Positions 5,226-5,257 of a stretch of 5,257 nt of DNA are shown here, piece after piece. Numbering within the stretch: position 1 is the stretch's first letter; every line of letters begins with the position of its first letter. The position numbers and the translations under genes are program-made. Under the pieces are notes generated by a model. It did no database searches and was not told where the DNA came from. It saw only the letters and a list, made by a program, of their open reading frames with translations. Where the stretch lies: positions 1 through 5,257 of the forward strand of contig JADLFM010000034.1 of the NCBI GenBank assembly GCA_020845495.1. The letters run 5' to 3'. This DNA is from Chloroflexota bacterium. Lineage in GTDB: Bacteria > Chloroflexota > UBA6077 > JACCZL01.

Positions 5226-5257
5226 ACCGCCCGTTCCATGATGCTTCGGGGACACCA

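Larger units (their letters stand above)
4778..5257. other. Gene-free region: leader plus repeat cluster
   Basis: I find no credible gene here. Positions 4778 to about 4955 should hold the promoter and leader of the minus-strand binding-protein gene, but no convincing -35/-10 pair stands out. A TTGACC-like element (minus strand, near 4885-4890) lacks a matching -10. From about 4961 to the end the sequence is repeats, described separately. Open frames across 4802-5206 translate the repeats (for example VIPTAARNEP) and are not genes. Confidence 0.7.

Overview
This is a GC-rich bacterial window with four intact protein genes, one decayed gene remnant, two strong gene-end hairpins, and a dispersed repeat family at both ends. 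The best guess at the organism is a Chloroflexota member (Thermomicrobia/Sphaerobacter-like). This is inferred from the high GC, the long Ala-Ser-Pro linker behind the lipobox of the solute-binding protein (a habit of that phylum's lipoproteins), Tat-type signals, and dispersed GTCATCCCGACCGCGGCGA-type repeats. No rRNA or other decisive marker is present.

Layout: (1) 1-127, a repeat unit with a perfect 8-bp hairpin. (2) 238-1803 (+), a multi-pass GT-C (family 39 / ArnT-PMT-like) glycosyltransferase. (3) 1806-2006 (+), the C-terminal remnant of an enolase-superfamily (mandelate racemase-like) enzyme, starting 2 nt after the glycosyltransferase stop and interrupted by an in-frame TAG. (4) 2034-2083, a nested inverted repeat between convergent transcripts. 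(5) 2101-2490 (-), a small Tat-exported protein of unknown function. (6) 2491-2662, a divergent intergenic region with a good sigma70-type promoter facing right. (7) 2663-3445 (+), a dienelactone-hydrolase-family enzyme with a Cys-Asp-His triad. (8) 3451-3514, tandem hairpins including a perfect 18-bp stem, serving as a two-way terminator. (9) 3548-4777 (-), an NMT1/THI5-like ABC-transporter solute-binding lipoprotein. (10) 4778-5257, no credible gene: a 5' leader, then a tandem repeat array, then two head-to-head copies of the left-end repeat.

The genes do not form one operon. Orientation changes at nearly every boundary, and each convergent pair is separated by a strong inverted repeat. The binding protein has no permease or ATPase gene in view and appears to be transcribed alone. 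The glycosyltransferase modifies something at the membrane, the hydrolase is probably cytosolic, and the other two products are exported. No shared pathway is visible.

I do not see a new multi-gene system. The most informative signals are the repeat family, in which two copies of the hairpin differ by paired compensatory changes, and the enolase-superfamily gene relic with a premature stop.
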